A DNA stretch of 64,000 bases from assembly GCF_023061185.1 (NCBI RefSeq), contig NZ_JAKGAK010000013.1, positions 33,765 through 97,764 on the forward strand, written 5' to 3'. Source of the DNA: Chromohalobacter beijerinckii (GTDB lineage Bacteria > Pseudomonadota > Gammaproteobacteria > Pseudomonadales > Halomonadaceae). The translations under genes and the position numbers were made by a program. Of this stretch, positions 51,335 through 60,381 are shown in pieces; position 1 is the first letter of the stretch, and every line of letters starts with the position of its first letter. The notes below the pieces were generated by a model. The model searched no databases, was not told the DNA's origin, and saw only the letters and a program-made list of their open reading frames with translations.

Positions 51335-52690
51335 TCACGCTAGGCGGCGGGCGTTTTTCTTGCGTGGAATGCCCAGGCGCTGGCGACGCTCCCACAGGCA
51401 CTTACGGCTGATGCCCAGCTTCTGGGCCAGCTCGGTTTCACTCATCTGTGCCTGATGTTCGAGGACGAAATGCTGGAAGTAGTCTTCCAGGGAGAGGTCG
51501 TCGTCCTCCTCCTCGGGGGCCGCGGATGGCTCTGAAGATGCAGAGACCGGCTCCTGTCTTCGTTCCAGCGGGAGGCCGAGATCGTCGGGGTGGATAAGGT
51601 GACCCTCGGCGAGAATGACCCCGCGCTCCAGGGCGTTCTCCAACTCACGTACATTGCCTGGCCAGGCGTAACCGAGGATGTCGCGGCGTGCGGCGCGCGA
51701 TAAGCGCAATCCCGGTCGTGCATGGCGGGTGCAAGCACGCTCGAGAAGAACCTGGGCAATGGAGAGGATATCGTCGTCGCGTTCGCGAAGCGGTGGCAGT
51801 TCGATCTGCATGACATTGAGGCGGTAGTAGAGATCGAGCCTGAATTCGCCGCTACGTGACAGAGAGTGCAGATCACGATGCGTCGCCGCGATCAGTCGCA
51901 CATCGACGTAACGTGTTTCCACCGAGCCGATACGCCGGATCTCGCCTTCCTGAAGCACTCGCAGTAGGCGGGCCTGAGCGTCCAGGGGCAGCTCGCCGAT
52001 CTCGTCGAGGAAAAGCGTGCCGCCATCGGCGGCTTCGACCAGGCCGGTGCGTGCACTGTTGGCGCCTGTGAAAGCGCCCTTTTCATGACCGAAGAGTTCG
52101 GATTCGATCAGGGTTTCGGGAATCGCGGCGCAGTTGACGCAGATCAGCGGTGCCTTGGCGCGGCGGCTCTGGCGATGCAGGGCGCGCGCGACCAACTCCT
52201 TGCCGGTGCCCGACTCACCCTGCACCAGCACGGTGACGTCGGCGGGTGCCGTCTTGCGGATGCGTTCGTAGACACGCTGCATGGCGACGCATTCGCCGAT
52301 CATGCCGCGGGGAACACCGCTAGGGGCGGCGGTTTCCTTGGGCGCCGGGCGTGACAGCACACGTGACACGGTTGCCAGGACGTTATCGTCATCGACGGGC
52401 TTGGCGATACAGTCGACGGCGCCTTCCTTGAGCGCGACCACTGCCTTGCGCAGGCTGGCGTGGTCGGTCATGACCAACACCGGCGTTGGGGCGCTTAGCG
52501 CGAGCATCTGTGTGCCGTCTTCTCCTACCAGGCGCAGATCGCAGACCACCAGGTCGAAGGTCTGCGGCGCTAGCGCCTGGGCGGCGTCGAGAGATGCGGC
52601 GGTCGCGACGCTGTATGCCTGGCGCTCGAGCAGGTCCTTCAGGGCCTGACGCGGGGCGTCTTCGTTTTCGACGATCAGGATTCGGCTCAT
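51335..52690 (-). CDS. cbrB: CbrB-type sigma-54-dependent response regulator
   Basis: Enhancer-binding regulator that activates sigma-54 promoters. 451 residues: a receiver domain 1-about 115 with phospho-acceptor Asp51, Thr75 and Lys97; an AAA+ domain with [14 protein letters not shown] (sigma-54 contact) and Walker [14 protein letters not shown]; and a C-terminal Fis-type HTH ([28 protein letters not shown]), whose end is characteristic of CbrB. The acidic pocket reads Glu8-Asn9 instead of two acids. The start is ATG 52690 or 52699. In pseudomonads cbrA precedes cbrB; here gluQ does. Its likely target is the crcZ-like RNA just downstream. Confidence 0.87.
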   Translation of the reverse strand: MSRILIVENEDAPRQALKDLLERQAYSVATAASLDAAQALAPQTFDLVVCDLRLVGEDGTQMLALSAPTPVLVMTDHASLRKAVVALKEGAVDCIAKPVDDDNVLATVSRVLSRPAPKETAAPSGVPRGMIGECVAMQRVYERIRKTAPADVTVLVQGESGTGKELVARALHRQSRRAKAPLICVNCAAIPETLIESELFGHEKGAFTGANSARTGLVEAADGGTLFLDEIGELPLDAQARLLRVLQEGEIRRIGSVETRYVDVRLIAATHRDLHSLSRSGEFRLDLYYRLNVMQIELPPLRERDDDILSIAQVLLERACTRHARPGLRLSRAARRDILGYAWPGNVRELENALERGVILAEGHLIHPDDLGLPLERRQEPVSASSEPSAAPEEEDDDLSLEDYFQHFVLEHQAQMSETELAQKLGISRKCLWERRQRLGIPRKKNARRLA

Positions 52691-52862
52691 GGGCCTCATG
52701 GTCGCGTGAATGCATGGAGAGTGGCCGAACGTCGGCTCATGCAGCGCTCGGTTGGTTTGTATCCTGACGCCTGCTGGCTGGGCGAATCAAGCCAAGGAGT
52801 GTGCGACTATGGCATGACAAGAGCGCTGTCGAGGAACCGGGGGCACGTGCGGTTGTAGGCTT

Positions 52863-53738
52863 TCAGTGCTCGTTTGCTGCCATGTGACGCAGGCGCTCGG
52901 GGCGCCAGGCGGTGATGGCCGCTTCGAGCTGGTCGGCTACGCAGGCGTGCACCATCTCGCGTGGCGGTTGCTGACTGAGCCGCTGCAGGGCGTGGTGCAG
53001 GGTGTGGCGGATGCCGGCTTCATCGGTCGGCAGCGCTGGGGCAAGATTCTGCTTGGAGAGCTTCTGGCCGTTGTCGCCGAGCACCAGGGGAAGGTGTAAG
53101 TAACGCGGCACCGGGAATCCCAGTGCGTCCTGCAATTGACGCTGCCAGGGGGTGTTGTCGAGTAGGTCGGCACCGCGCACCACATCGGATACGCCTTGGT
53201 CGGCGTCATCGACGACCACCGCGAGCTGATAGGCCCAGAGATCGTCCTTGCGCTTGAGGACCACGTCGCCCAATTCGATAGGGTCGAAGCGCTGGTGACC
53301 CAGGCGTCGGTCCTCCCATTCGACGGGACGCCGGCCAAGATCGCTGCGCAGCCGCCAGGCCAAGGGGCGCTCGGGATGCAGCGGCCCATGCCGACACCAA
53401 CCCGGATAGATGGCATATTCGCGCCACTCCTTACGCGAACAGCTGCATGGATAGGCAAGCCCTAGCGCGGCAAGGCGTTCGAGCGCTGCCTGGTAAGCGG
53501 CGTGACGCTCGCTCTGATGGCGTACGGGGCCATCCCATGTCAGGCCGAAGGCTTCCAACTGGCGGAGAATGGTATCGGCGGCGCCAGTGGGGCAGCGTGG
53601 CGGATCGATATCCTCGATACGCACGAGCCAGCGCCCCTTGGCGTGGCGCGCGTCGAGAAAGCTCGCCAAGGCCGCCAGCAGCGACCCCAGGTGCAGGGGG
53701 CCCGAGGGTGTCGGTGCGAAGCGACCAGTGTACGCCAT
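52863..53738 (-). CDS. gluQ: Glutamyl-Q tRNA(Asp) synthetase
   Basis: Truncated glutamyl-tRNA synthetase paralogue that attaches glutamate to queuosine-34 of tRNA-Asp. The 291-residue protein has the catalytic core only: RFAPTPSGPLHLGS (HIGH), zinc ligands CSCSRKEW...YPGWCR, and QKLSKQN (KMSKS type); no anticodon-binding domain. It lies after dksA, the usual order. Confidence 0.95.
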   Translation of the reverse strand: MAYTGRFAPTPSGPLHLGSLLAALASFLDARHAKGRWLVRIEDIDPPRCPTGAADTILRQLEAFGLTWDGPVRHQSERHAAYQAALERLAALGLAYPCSCSRKEWREYAIYPGWCRHGPLHPERPLAWRLRSDLGRRPVEWEDRRLGHQRFDPIELGDVVLKRKDDLWAYQLAVVVDDADQGVSDVVRGADLLDNTPWQRQLQDALGFPVPRYLHLPLVLGDNGQKLSKQNLAPALPTDEAGIRHTLHHALQRLSQQPPREMVHACVADQLEAAITAWRPERLRHMAANEH

Positions 53739-53763
53739 GTCACACGTTACCTACGCAATGGCA

Positions 53764-53787
53764 AACGGGCACCCGAAGGTGCCCGTT
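53764..53787 (-). terminator. Hairpin between dksA and gluQ
   Basis: AACGGGCACC / GGTGCCCGTT perfect 10-bp stem, 4-base loop, followed on the minus strand by TGCC; the U-run is poor, so read-through from dksA into gluQ is likely. Confidence 0.6.
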
Positions 53788-53809
53788 GAAGGAATGTTCA
53801 GGGACGGTA

Positions 53810-54247
53810 TCAACCGCCGAGTTGCTTTTCCTTGAGCTCCGCCAGCGTTTTGCAGTCGACGCAGAGCGTGGCGGTGGGGCGAGCCTCGAGTCGGCGAATG
53901 CCGATCTCGACGCCGCAGGCTTCACAGAAGCCGTAGTCGTCTTCATCGATGTTTTCGATGGTCTCGTTGATCTTCTTGAGGAGCTTGCGCTCGCGGTCAC
54001 GGGTACGCAATTCCAGGTTGAAGCCTTCTTCCTGGGTGGCGCGGTCGGCCGGGTCGGCGAAGTTGTTGGCCTCTTCCTGAAGGTGGCGCACCGTGCGATC
54101 CACCTCTTCCATGAGCTCCTGTTTCCAGATGAGCAGGATTTGGCGGAAGTGCGCGAGCTGTTGCTCGTTCATGTATTCTTCACCCGGCGCCGGCTCGTAC
54201 GGGGTGAATTTTTTCGGCGCTTCCGATTTGATTTCCGCTACTGGCAT
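53810..54247 (-). CDS. dksA: RNA polymerase-binding factor DksA
   Basis: Works with ppGpp at RNA polymerase to control rRNA and amino-acid promoters. The 145-residue protein has the coiled coil with tip motif DPADRA near residue 69, and a four-Cys zinc finger (CEACG ... CVDC). The N-terminus EYMNEQQLAHFRQILLIWKQEL is family-typical. Confidence 0.97.
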   Translation of the reverse strand: MPVAEIKSEAPKKFTPYEPAPGEEYMNEQQLAHFRQILLIWKQELMEEVDRTVRHLQEEANNFADPADRATQEEGFNLELRTRDRERKLLKKINETIENIDEDDYGFCEACGVEIGIRRLEARPTATLCVDCKTLAELKEKQLGG

Positions 54248-54494
54248 GGGACTGCCTCATTACGCAAGTGACTTGGGCCGATGCCTGGCCAGGGTAGGGC
54301 TTGGGCGCCCGCCCGAAGCCTTGCTTATTTAGCGGAAAAGCGCGGGCTTTGCAACCATTCTCGGCGATAAAATGACGCATTCCGATCTCGGTCAAAACGC
54401 TGGAGCGCGCGCGTTACGCGGCCACGCGGCCGCTATCGCGAGAATGTGATTTTTTGTCCCATGGTGTGACGCGTTAGAGACTCAAGAGGGGAAG

Positions 54495-55241
54495 ATGGAA
54501 TACACGCAACTGACGTCCGGTATTCTGGTGCGTCGCTATAAGCGTTTTCTGGCCGATGTGCGGTTGGCGTCAGGCGAAGAGGTGGTCGCGCATTGCCCCA
54601 ATACTGGCTCCATGCGCGCGGTCAACGTTCCCGGGTGTCGCGTCTGGCTCTCGCCGAGTCATAACCCCGCGCGCAAGCTGGCCTGGACCTGGGAGTGGAT
54701 CGAGCTGCCCATGCCCGGCCCGGAGCCGGCCTTGGTTTCGGTGCACACTGGGCGTGCCAATGCGTGGGTCGAGGAAGCTCTGAGCACTGGACGTATCGCC
54801 GAGCTGGCGGGGTATACGGCGCTCAAGCGGGAGGCGAAGGTCGAAGGCGCACGGCTCGATTTTCGCCTCACCGATGCACGGCAAACGACCCATGTCGAAG
54901 TCAAGCAGGTGACGCTACGTGAAGACGACGGCCATGGCTATTTCCCTGACTCGGTCAGCGAGCGTGGTCGGCGGCATCTGGAGAGCCTGGCGGCGCGGGT
55001 CGCGATGGGCGAGCGCGCGGTGCTTCTGTTTTGCGTGGCACACACTGGGATCGACACCGTGGCACCGGCCGCGCACCTCGCCCCTGCCTATGCCGAAACG
55101 CTACGTCGCGTCGCCGCCCAGGGCGTCGAAGTGCTGGCGTATGGTGTCAGCGTCACCCGGGACACGGCCGGCGTACCTTGCCAGGCGATGTTGACCCGGC
55201 GGCTGCCGGTGGATCTCGAGCGGCAGCCGCCGGGTGCTTGA
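54495..55241 (+). CDS. sfsA: SfsA family protein
   Basis: SfsA family, named for sugar-fermentation stimulation in E. coli; nuclease-like fold, molecular role unclear. The 248-residue protein has RRYKRFLADVRL, VVAHCPNTGSMRAV, HVEVKQVTLRE and FPDSVSERGRRHLESL, the family signatures. Divergent from dksA, with a 247-base gap in which I see no gene. Confidence 0.94.
   Translation: MEYTQLTSGILVRRYKRFLADVRLASGEEVVAHCPNTGSMRAVNVPGCRVWLSPSHNPARKLAWTWEWIELPMPGPEPALVSVHTGRANAWVEEALSTGRIAELAGYTALKREAKVEGARLDFRLTDARQTTHVEVKQVTLREDDGHGYFPDSVSERGRRHLESLAARVAMGERAVLLFCVAHTGIDTVAPAAHLAPAYAETLRRVAAQGVEVLAYGVSVTRDTAGVPCQAMLTRRLPVDLERQPPGA
55196..55233. other. Strong hairpin inside the 3' end of sfsA
   Basis: CCGGCGGCTGCCG / CGGCAGCCGCCGG is a perfect 13-bp inverted repeat with a 12-base loop in the last codons of sfsA, at the convergent junction with metW (1 base between stop codons). 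No U-run; it may block read-through or protect both mRNA ends. Confidence 0.55.
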
Positions 55242-55242
55242 G

Positions 55243-55842
55243 TCAGCGTGAGGCGCGGGTGACGCGGAAGATTGCTGTCTCCCCGCACAGATTAGGCCAC
55301 AGCCGCGAGCTCCAATGTGGCTCGTGGTCGCCGTTGCCGACGCGTTGATCGACGATGGTCAGGCCCTTGTCACGGCACAGCTGGCCGAAGTCGCGAAACG
55401 TCGATAAGTGGATGTTGGGTGTGTCGTACCAAGCATGGGGGAGCGACTTGGACACCGGCATGCGGCCCTGAAAGCCGAGATACAGGCGGTGGCGCCAGTA
55501 GGCGAAGTTGGGGAAGGCGATGATGCATTCGCGGCCCACGCGCAGCATTTCATCGAGGGTGCGGTCCGGGCGCTGCAGAGCCTGAAGTGCTTGAGTCATG
55601 ATCACCAGATCATAGGCGTCATCCTCGACGTTGCTCAGGCCGTCGTCGATGTCGTGCTCGATGACGCTGACCCCGCGTTCGATGCAAGCGGTGATGCCGT
55701 CGGGGTCGATCTCCAGGCCATAGCCGACGACCTGCTTGTCACGCGCCAGGGCGGCAAGCAGTGCGCCGTCGCCGCAGCCCAGGTCGAGCACGCGCGCGCC
55801 TTGCGGGACCCAGTCATGGATCAATTTGAGATCGGCGCGCAT
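55243..55842 (-). CDS. metW: MetW methyltransferase-like protein
   Basis: A 199-residue SAM-methyltransferase-fold protein that accompanies MetX and is needed for methionine synthesis in several proteobacteria, apparently by supporting MetX activity. ARVLDLGCGDGALLAAL is the SAM motif; GYGLEIDPDGI and IIAFPNFAYWRHRLYLGFQGRMPVS are MetW signatures. The ATG overlaps the metX TGA by one base. Confidence 0.94.
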   Translation of the reverse strand: MRADLKLIHDWVPQGARVLDLGCGDGALLAALARDKQVVGYGLEIDPDGITACIERGVSVIEHDIDDGLSNVEDDAYDLVIMTQALQALQRPDRTLDEMLRVGRECIIAFPNFAYWRHRLYLGFQGRMPVSKSLPHAWYDTPNIHLSTFRDFGQLCRDKGLTIVDQRVGNGDHEPHWSSRLWPNLCGETAIFRVTRASR

Positions 55843-57002
55843 CAGGTCGTCTCCTCGAGCTGCAGGTCGCGGGCGGCGCGACGCATGAAGCCGCCGAACA
55901 CCGCTTCGTAACGCGGATGTGGTAGCAAAAAAGCATCGTGGCCATGCGGTGAGTCGATGCTGGCGTAGCTGACGGTCTTGTCGGCGCGCATCAGGGCGTC
56001 GACCAGTTCCCGTGAACGCGGCGGTGCGAAGCGCCAGTCGGTGGTGAAGCTGACCACCAGGAATGGGCATTGCGCCGGCGCCAGCGCCGTGGCGAGATCG
56101 CCGCCGTGCAGGGCGGCCGGGTCGAAGTAATCCAGCGCCTTGGTCATCAGCAAATACGTATTGGCATCGAAGCTGGTGGAAAACGTATCGCCCTGATGGC
56201 GCAGATACGATTCGACCTGGAACTCCACGTCATAGCCGAAGTTGAGCTGATCGGTACGCAGATCGCGGCCGAACTTGGCCCCCATCGAATGTTCGGACAG
56301 ATAGGTAATATGGCCGATCATGCGGGCTAGCTTGAGCCCGCGTTTGGGCACTGTGCCGTGCTCCTCATACCAGCCGTCGTGGAAGTCGGGGTCCGAGCGA
56401 ATCGCCTGACGGGCGACTTCGTTGAAGGCGATGTTTTGCGCCGAGAGGCGCGGCGTGGCGGCGATGACCACGGCGTTGGCGATGCGCTCGGGATATGCCA
56501 TCGTCCATTGCAACACCTGCATGCCGCCGAGGCTGCCGCCGACCACGGCGGCGAAGCGTTCGATGCCCAGTCGATCAGCCAGGCGTGCCTGGCTATGTAC
56601 CCAGTCGGCTACCGTCAGAACCGGGAATTCCGGCCCCCAGGCGCGCTGGGTCTCGGGGTTGGTCGAGGCAGGGCCGGTACTGCCGTGGCAGCCGCCGAGG
56701 TTGTTGATCGAAACGACGAAGAAGCGTTCGGTATCGATCGCCTTGCCGGGGCCGATATACGCGTCCCACCAGCCGGGCTTGCGATCTTCCATGTCATGGA
56801 AGCCGGCGGCGTGGTGGTGACCGGACAGCGCATGGCAGATCAGCACCGCGTTATTGCGTTCGGCGTTGAGCGTGCCATACGTCTCATACACCAGCGTGTA
56901 GTCGGACAGCGTCTTGCCGCCGGCCAGTGCCAGCGGGGTATCGAAGTGCGCCGTTTGTGGCGTGACCAGACCGACCGAGTCGGGAGGTAGCGTATCGGGC
57001 AT
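55842..57002 (-). CDS. metX: Homoserine O-acyltransferase MetX
   Basis: Alpha/beta-hydrolase that acylates homoserine in methionine synthesis. The 386-residue protein has nucleophile Ser in VGGSLGGMQ, Asp in FTTDWRFAP and His in [10 protein letters not shown], plus [14 protein letters not shown]. MetX proteins of gammaproteobacteria with this metXW layout often use succinyl-CoA rather than acetyl-CoA; the donor cannot be read here with certainty. Confidence 0.95.
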   Translation of the reverse strand: MPDTLPPDSVGLVTPQTAHFDTPLALAGGKTLSDYTLVYETYGTLNAERNNAVLICHALSGHHHAAGFHDMEDRKPGWWDAYIGPGKAIDTERFFVVSINNLGGCHGSTGPASTNPETQRAWGPEFPVLTVADWVHSQARLADRLGIERFAAVVGGSLGGMQVLQWTMAYPERIANAVVIAATPRLSAQNIAFNEVARQAIRSDPDFHDGWYEEHGTVPKRGLKLARMIGHITYLSEHSMGAKFGRDLRTDQLNFGYDVEFQVESYLRHQGDTFSTSFDANTYLLMTKALDYFDPAALHGGDLATALAPAQCPFLVVSFTTDWRFAPPRSRELVDALMRADKTVSYASIDSPHGHDAFLLPHPRYEAVFGGFMRRAARDLQLEETT

Positions 57003-57062
57003 CGTGTGTGTCGGTTTCCGTGTCCAGCGTGGGGCGCGCGACGGCGCCAGGGTCGTGAATGT

Positions 57063-57653
57063 TCAGAAGCCTACCAGCATGCCGGGCAATCCCGCTGCAC
57101 GGGCGAGTGCGCCGACGACGAGGCTATCGACCAGATTGATAGCGATGAACACCACGATGGGCGACAAGTCGATCATGCCCAGCGGGGGGATGACCTTGCG
57201 TACCGGCGCCATGATCGGCTCGACCAATTGGTTGACGAGGATGGCCCCGGGGTGGCTGGCCTGCGGCGCGACCCAACTGAGAATGATCATGATGATCAGG
57301 GCAAAGAAATAGATGTCGAGGATGGCGCTCAACACCCCGGCCAGTGCCGCCACCAACACGCCCTGAATCGGTGGCATGCCGATGCCGGCGAGCTTGAGCA
57401 GAACGAAGATGGTGATGCCCTTGATCAGCAAGCCCGCGACCAGCGAGGCGGGATCGAAGCGTCCACGCGGACGGAAGATGCGCTGCAACGGTGCGACCAC
57501 CGGGCGCGTGGCCTTGATCACCGCCTGGCTGACGGGGTTGTAATAATCGGCGCGCGAAAACTGCAGCAGAAAGCGCAGCATCAAGACGAACAGATACACA
57601 TTGATTAGCGTGTTGACCAGCATCAAGCCGGCGCTTCCCATTTGGCTGCCCAT
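57063..57653 (-). CDS. YggT family membrane protein
   Basis: A 196-residue inner-membrane protein with two copies of the YggT repeat (about 11-75 and 110-180), each a pair of helices around an RPVVAPLQRIF / EPIMAPVRKVIPP motif. Function is not established; it usually follows proC. The N-terminus has ATGs at 57653 and 57641. Confidence 0.88.
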   Translation of the reverse strand: MGSQMGSAGLMLVNTLINVYLFVLMLRFLLQFSRADYYNPVSQAVIKATRPVVAPLQRIFRPRGRFDPASLVAGLLIKGITIFVLLKLAGIGMPPIQGVLVAALAGVLSAILDIYFFALIIMIILSWVAPQASHPGAILVNQLVEPIMAPVRKVIPPLGMIDLSPIVVFIAINLVDSLVVGALARAAGLPGMLVGF

Positions 57654-57687
57654 GGGGCTCCTCCGTGTCGAATGGGTGAAGGGAAAT

Positions 57688-58512
57688 TCAGTCGCGGCTC
57701 AGTTCGTCGGCCAGTTCACGAGCGCGTGTCGCGCAGGCTTGCGTCGCATTTTCGAATAGTCGACGCAGGCCGTCATCCTCGAAGCTATTGATGGCGCGTT
57801 CGGTGGTGCCGTTGGGTGAGGTCACGCGGCGGCGCAATTCAGCTGGCTCGAACTCGCTTTCGCGGGCCATGCTGGCCGCGCCGTAGGCGGTTTGTAGAGC
57901 CAGACGGCGGGCGCTGTCGGCGGGCAAGCCGAGCTTCTTGCCGGCGTCCTCGAGCGCTTCCATGATCAAAAAGAAATACGCGGGTCCGCTACCCGACACG
58001 GCAGTGACTGCCTCGAGAAGCGTCTCGTCGGCGACCCATTCCACGAGTCCCACGGCTTCCAGCAACGAAGTGGCCAGCTGCTTCTGCTCCTCGCTGACGC
58101 GGGCGTTGGCGTAAAGCCCCGAGGCGCCCTGACCGACCAGGCTGGGGGTGTTGGGCATGCAGCGGATCACGGCCATGTCGCCGCCCAGCCAGGTATCCAG
58201 CGTTTCGGCACCCAAGCCGGCGGCCACTGAGACGATCAGCGGGCGTTGGCGTTGCACGCTATCGCGCAATTCGTGGCATACCTCGCGCATGACCTGCGGC
58301 TTGACGGCCAAGACCACAACATCCGCGTGTTCGACGGCCACATTGTTGTCGGAGGTAGTCTGGATACCATAGCGCGACGCGAGTGCATCGAGTGTCTGGG
58401 TGTCGCGCGCGGTGGCGGTAATGGCCTCAGCGGGATAGCCGCCTTCGATCATGCCGCCGAAAATGGCGCTGGCCATGTTCCCGGCGCCGATGAATGTGAC
58501 TTGGCTTGTCAT
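57688..58512 (-). CDS. proC: Pyrroline-5-carboxylate reductase
   Basis: NAD(P)H-dependent last step of proline synthesis. The 274-residue protein starts at 58512 (MTSQVTFIGAGNMASAIFGG) after AGGAG. Rossmann motif IGAGNMA, VLAVKPQV, RCMPNTPSLVGQG, SGSGPAYFFLIMEAL and RVTSPNGTTERAI are intact. Proline is also a compatible solute in halophiles, but nothing here shows osmotic control. Confidence 0.97.
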   Translation of the reverse strand: MTSQVTFIGAGNMASAIFGGMIEGGYPAEAITATARDTQTLDALASRYGIQTTSDNNVAVEHADVVVLAVKPQVMREVCHELRDSVQRQRPLIVSVAAGLGAETLDTWLGGDMAVIRCMPNTPSLVGQGASGLYANARVSEEQKQLATSLLEAVGLVEWVADETLLEAVTAVSGSGPAYFFLIMEALEDAGKKLGLPADSARRLALQTAYGAASMARESEFEPAELRRRVTSPNGTTERAINSFEDDGLRRLFENATQACATRARELADELSRD

Positions 58513-58561
58513 GGGGTCTCCTGAAATGTCGCGGCGAAACAATGGGATTAGGGCAAGGCGA

Positions 58562-59269
58562 TCATTGGCGCGGTGCGCGTTGCCCGAAAATGGCCGTGCC
58601 CAGACGGACCAGGGTGGCACCTTCGAGGATTGCGGCCTCGAGGTCGCCGCTCATGCCCATCGATAAGGTATCCAAAGGCGCCTGGGGGTGTCGCTGGCGG
58701 AGCGTTTCGAGCAAGGTGCGCAGCTCGGCGAAGGGGCGCCGTTGGGTCGCCGGGTCGTCGCTCGGTGCAGGCAGTGTCATCAAGCCGCGCAGCCGCAGGC
58801 GTGGCAGCGCCACCACGGTGTCGGCCAGTGCCGGCAAGGCCTCGGGCGTCACTCCTGACTTGCTGGCTTCGCCGCTGACGTTGACTTGCAGGCAAACATT
58901 CAGCGGCTCCAGCGCTGCCGGGCGCTGCGCATCGAGGCGTGTGGCGATGCGCGCGCGGTCGATGGTATGCACCCACTGGAAGTGCTCGGCCACCGCGCGG
59001 CTCTTGTTGGATTGCAAAGGGCCGATGAAATGCCAGACGATACCCTCGAGATCGTCCAGCGAGGCCTGTTTGTCGAGCGCTTCCTGAAGATAGTTCTCGC
59101 CGAATGCGCGTTGCCCCGCAGCGAAGGCTTGGCGCACGCTCGCCGCGGGTTGCGTCTTGCTCACGGCCAATAGGCAGGCGCCCTCGCCGTCACGCCCCGC
59201 GCTCGCCAAAGCGTGGGTCAAACGCTGGCGAGCGCGTTCGAGGGATTCGGCGATGGTGACATCTGGCAT
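58562..59269 (-). CDS. PLP homeostasis protein YggS
   Basis: A 235-residue PLP-binding barrel protein (PLPBP family) that keeps free pyridoxal phosphate in balance. The PLP lysine is in LLAVSKTQPA near residue 35; FGENYLQEALDK, WHFIGPLQSNKSRAV, LSMGMSGDLEAAI and VRLGTAIFG are signatures. First gene of yggS-proC-yggT-metX-metW and divergent from pilT, the classic layout. Confidence 0.94.
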   Translation of the reverse strand: MPDVTIAESLERARQRLTHALASAGRDGEGACLLAVSKTQPAASVRQAFAAGQRAFGENYLQEALDKQASLDDLEGIVWHFIGPLQSNKSRAVAEHFQWVHTIDRARIATRLDAQRPAALEPLNVCLQVNVSGEASKSGVTPEALPALADTVVALPRLRLRGLMTLPAPSDDPATQRRPFAELRTLLETLRQRHPQAPLDTLSMGMSGDLEAAILEGATLVRLGTAIFGQRAPRQ

Positions 59270-59303
59270 ACTGGGAAACCCTGTCCGCGAGCGAGAGAAA
59301 TGC

Positions 59304-60344
59304 ATGGATATTATCGAATTGCTGGCGTTCTCGGCAAAACAGAAGGCGTCCGATCTGCATCTGTCCGCCGGTTTGCCGCCAATGATTCGCGTCGACGGCG
59401 ACATTCGCCGGCTCAACGTGCCGCCGATCGAGGATCGTGACGTTCGCAAATTGATCTACGCGATCATGAACGATCAGCAGCGCCGCGACTATGAAGAAGC
59501 GCTCGAGCATGATTTCTCGTTCGAGGTGCCGGGTGTGGCGCGCTTCCGCGTCAACGTCTTCCATCAAGGGCGCGGCGTGGGCGCCGTCTTTCGCACCATT
59601 TCCAGCGAGGTACTCACCCTCGATGACCTGGACCTAGGCGAGGTTTTTCGACGCCTGGCCTCGTTGCCGCGCGGGCTGGTGCTGGTGACGGGGCCGACCG
59701 GGTCGGGCAAGAGTACGACCTTGGCGGCGATGATCGACTACGTCAACGAAAACTATTATCAGCATGTGCTGACCATCGAGGATCCGGTGGAGTTCGTGCA
59801 TCGCAGCAAGCGCAGTCTCGTCAATCAGCGCGAGTTGCATCGCGATACGCGCAGCTTCTCCACAGCGCTGCGCTCGGCGCTGCGCGAGGACCCCGACGTG
59901 ATTCTGGTCGGCGAGCTACGTGATCTGGAAACCATCCGCTTGGCGTTGACCGCCGCCGAAACCGGCCATCTGGTATTCGGCACCTTGCACACCACTTCAG
60001 CGGCCAAGACCGTGGATCGCATCATCGATGTGTTCCCGGGCGACGAGAAAAGCATGGTGCGTTCGATGTTGTCCGAATCGCTGCAGGGAGTCATCTCACA
60101 AGTGCTGCTCAAGCGTGAAGGCGGTGGGCGCGTGGCGGCCCACGAGATCCTGGTGGCCAGCGCGGCGGTGCGTAACCTGATTCGCGAGAACAAGCTGGCG
60201 CAGATGTATTCCTCGATCCAGACCGGCGGCAGCCTAGGCATGCAGACACTGGATGCGGCGCTTTCGCGCTTGGTGGCGCAGGATGTCGTCTCGCGCGCCG
60301 AGGCGCAGGCCAAGGCGAAGGATGGGCGCGTACTGGGCATGTAA
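59304..60344 (+). CDS. pilT: Type IV pilus retraction ATPase PilT
   Basis: Hexameric ATPase powering pilus retraction, hence twitching. The 346-residue protein starts at 59304 (MDIIELLAFSAKQKASDLHLSAG). Walker A GPTGSGKST, Asp box TIEDPVEF, Walker B VILVGELRD, His box TGHLVFGTLHT, and the PilT-specific AVRNLIRENK (AIRNLIRE motif) are present. Confidence 0.97.
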   Translation: MDIIELLAFSAKQKASDLHLSAGLPPMIRVDGDIRRLNVPPIEDRDVRKLIYAIMNDQQRRDYEEALEHDFSFEVPGVARFRVNVFHQGRGVGAVFRTISSEVLTLDDLDLGEVFRRLASLPRGLVLVTGPTGSGKSTTLAAMIDYVNENYYQHVLTIEDPVEFVHRSKRSLVNQRELHRDTRSFSTALRSALREDPDVILVGELRDLETIRLALTAAETGHLVFGTLHTTSAAKTVDRIIDVFPGDEKSMVRSMLSESLQGVISQVLLKREGGGRVAAHEILVASAAVRNLIRENKLAQMYSSIQTGGSLGMQTLDAALSRLVAQDVVSRAEAQAKAKDGRVLGM

Positions 60345-60381
60345 GCCTGGCACCAATCGACAGTCGCGAAGGAGAACGCGA

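Noticed and set aside
52691..52862. Remnant of cbrA between gluQ and cbrB
   Set aside because: 172 bases with no kinase or transporter coding similarity in any frame; treated as true absence at this locus.
54248..54494. Possible small gene in the dksA-sfsA gap
   Set aside because: No frame with a start signal and coding character; the gap fits two divergent promoters.
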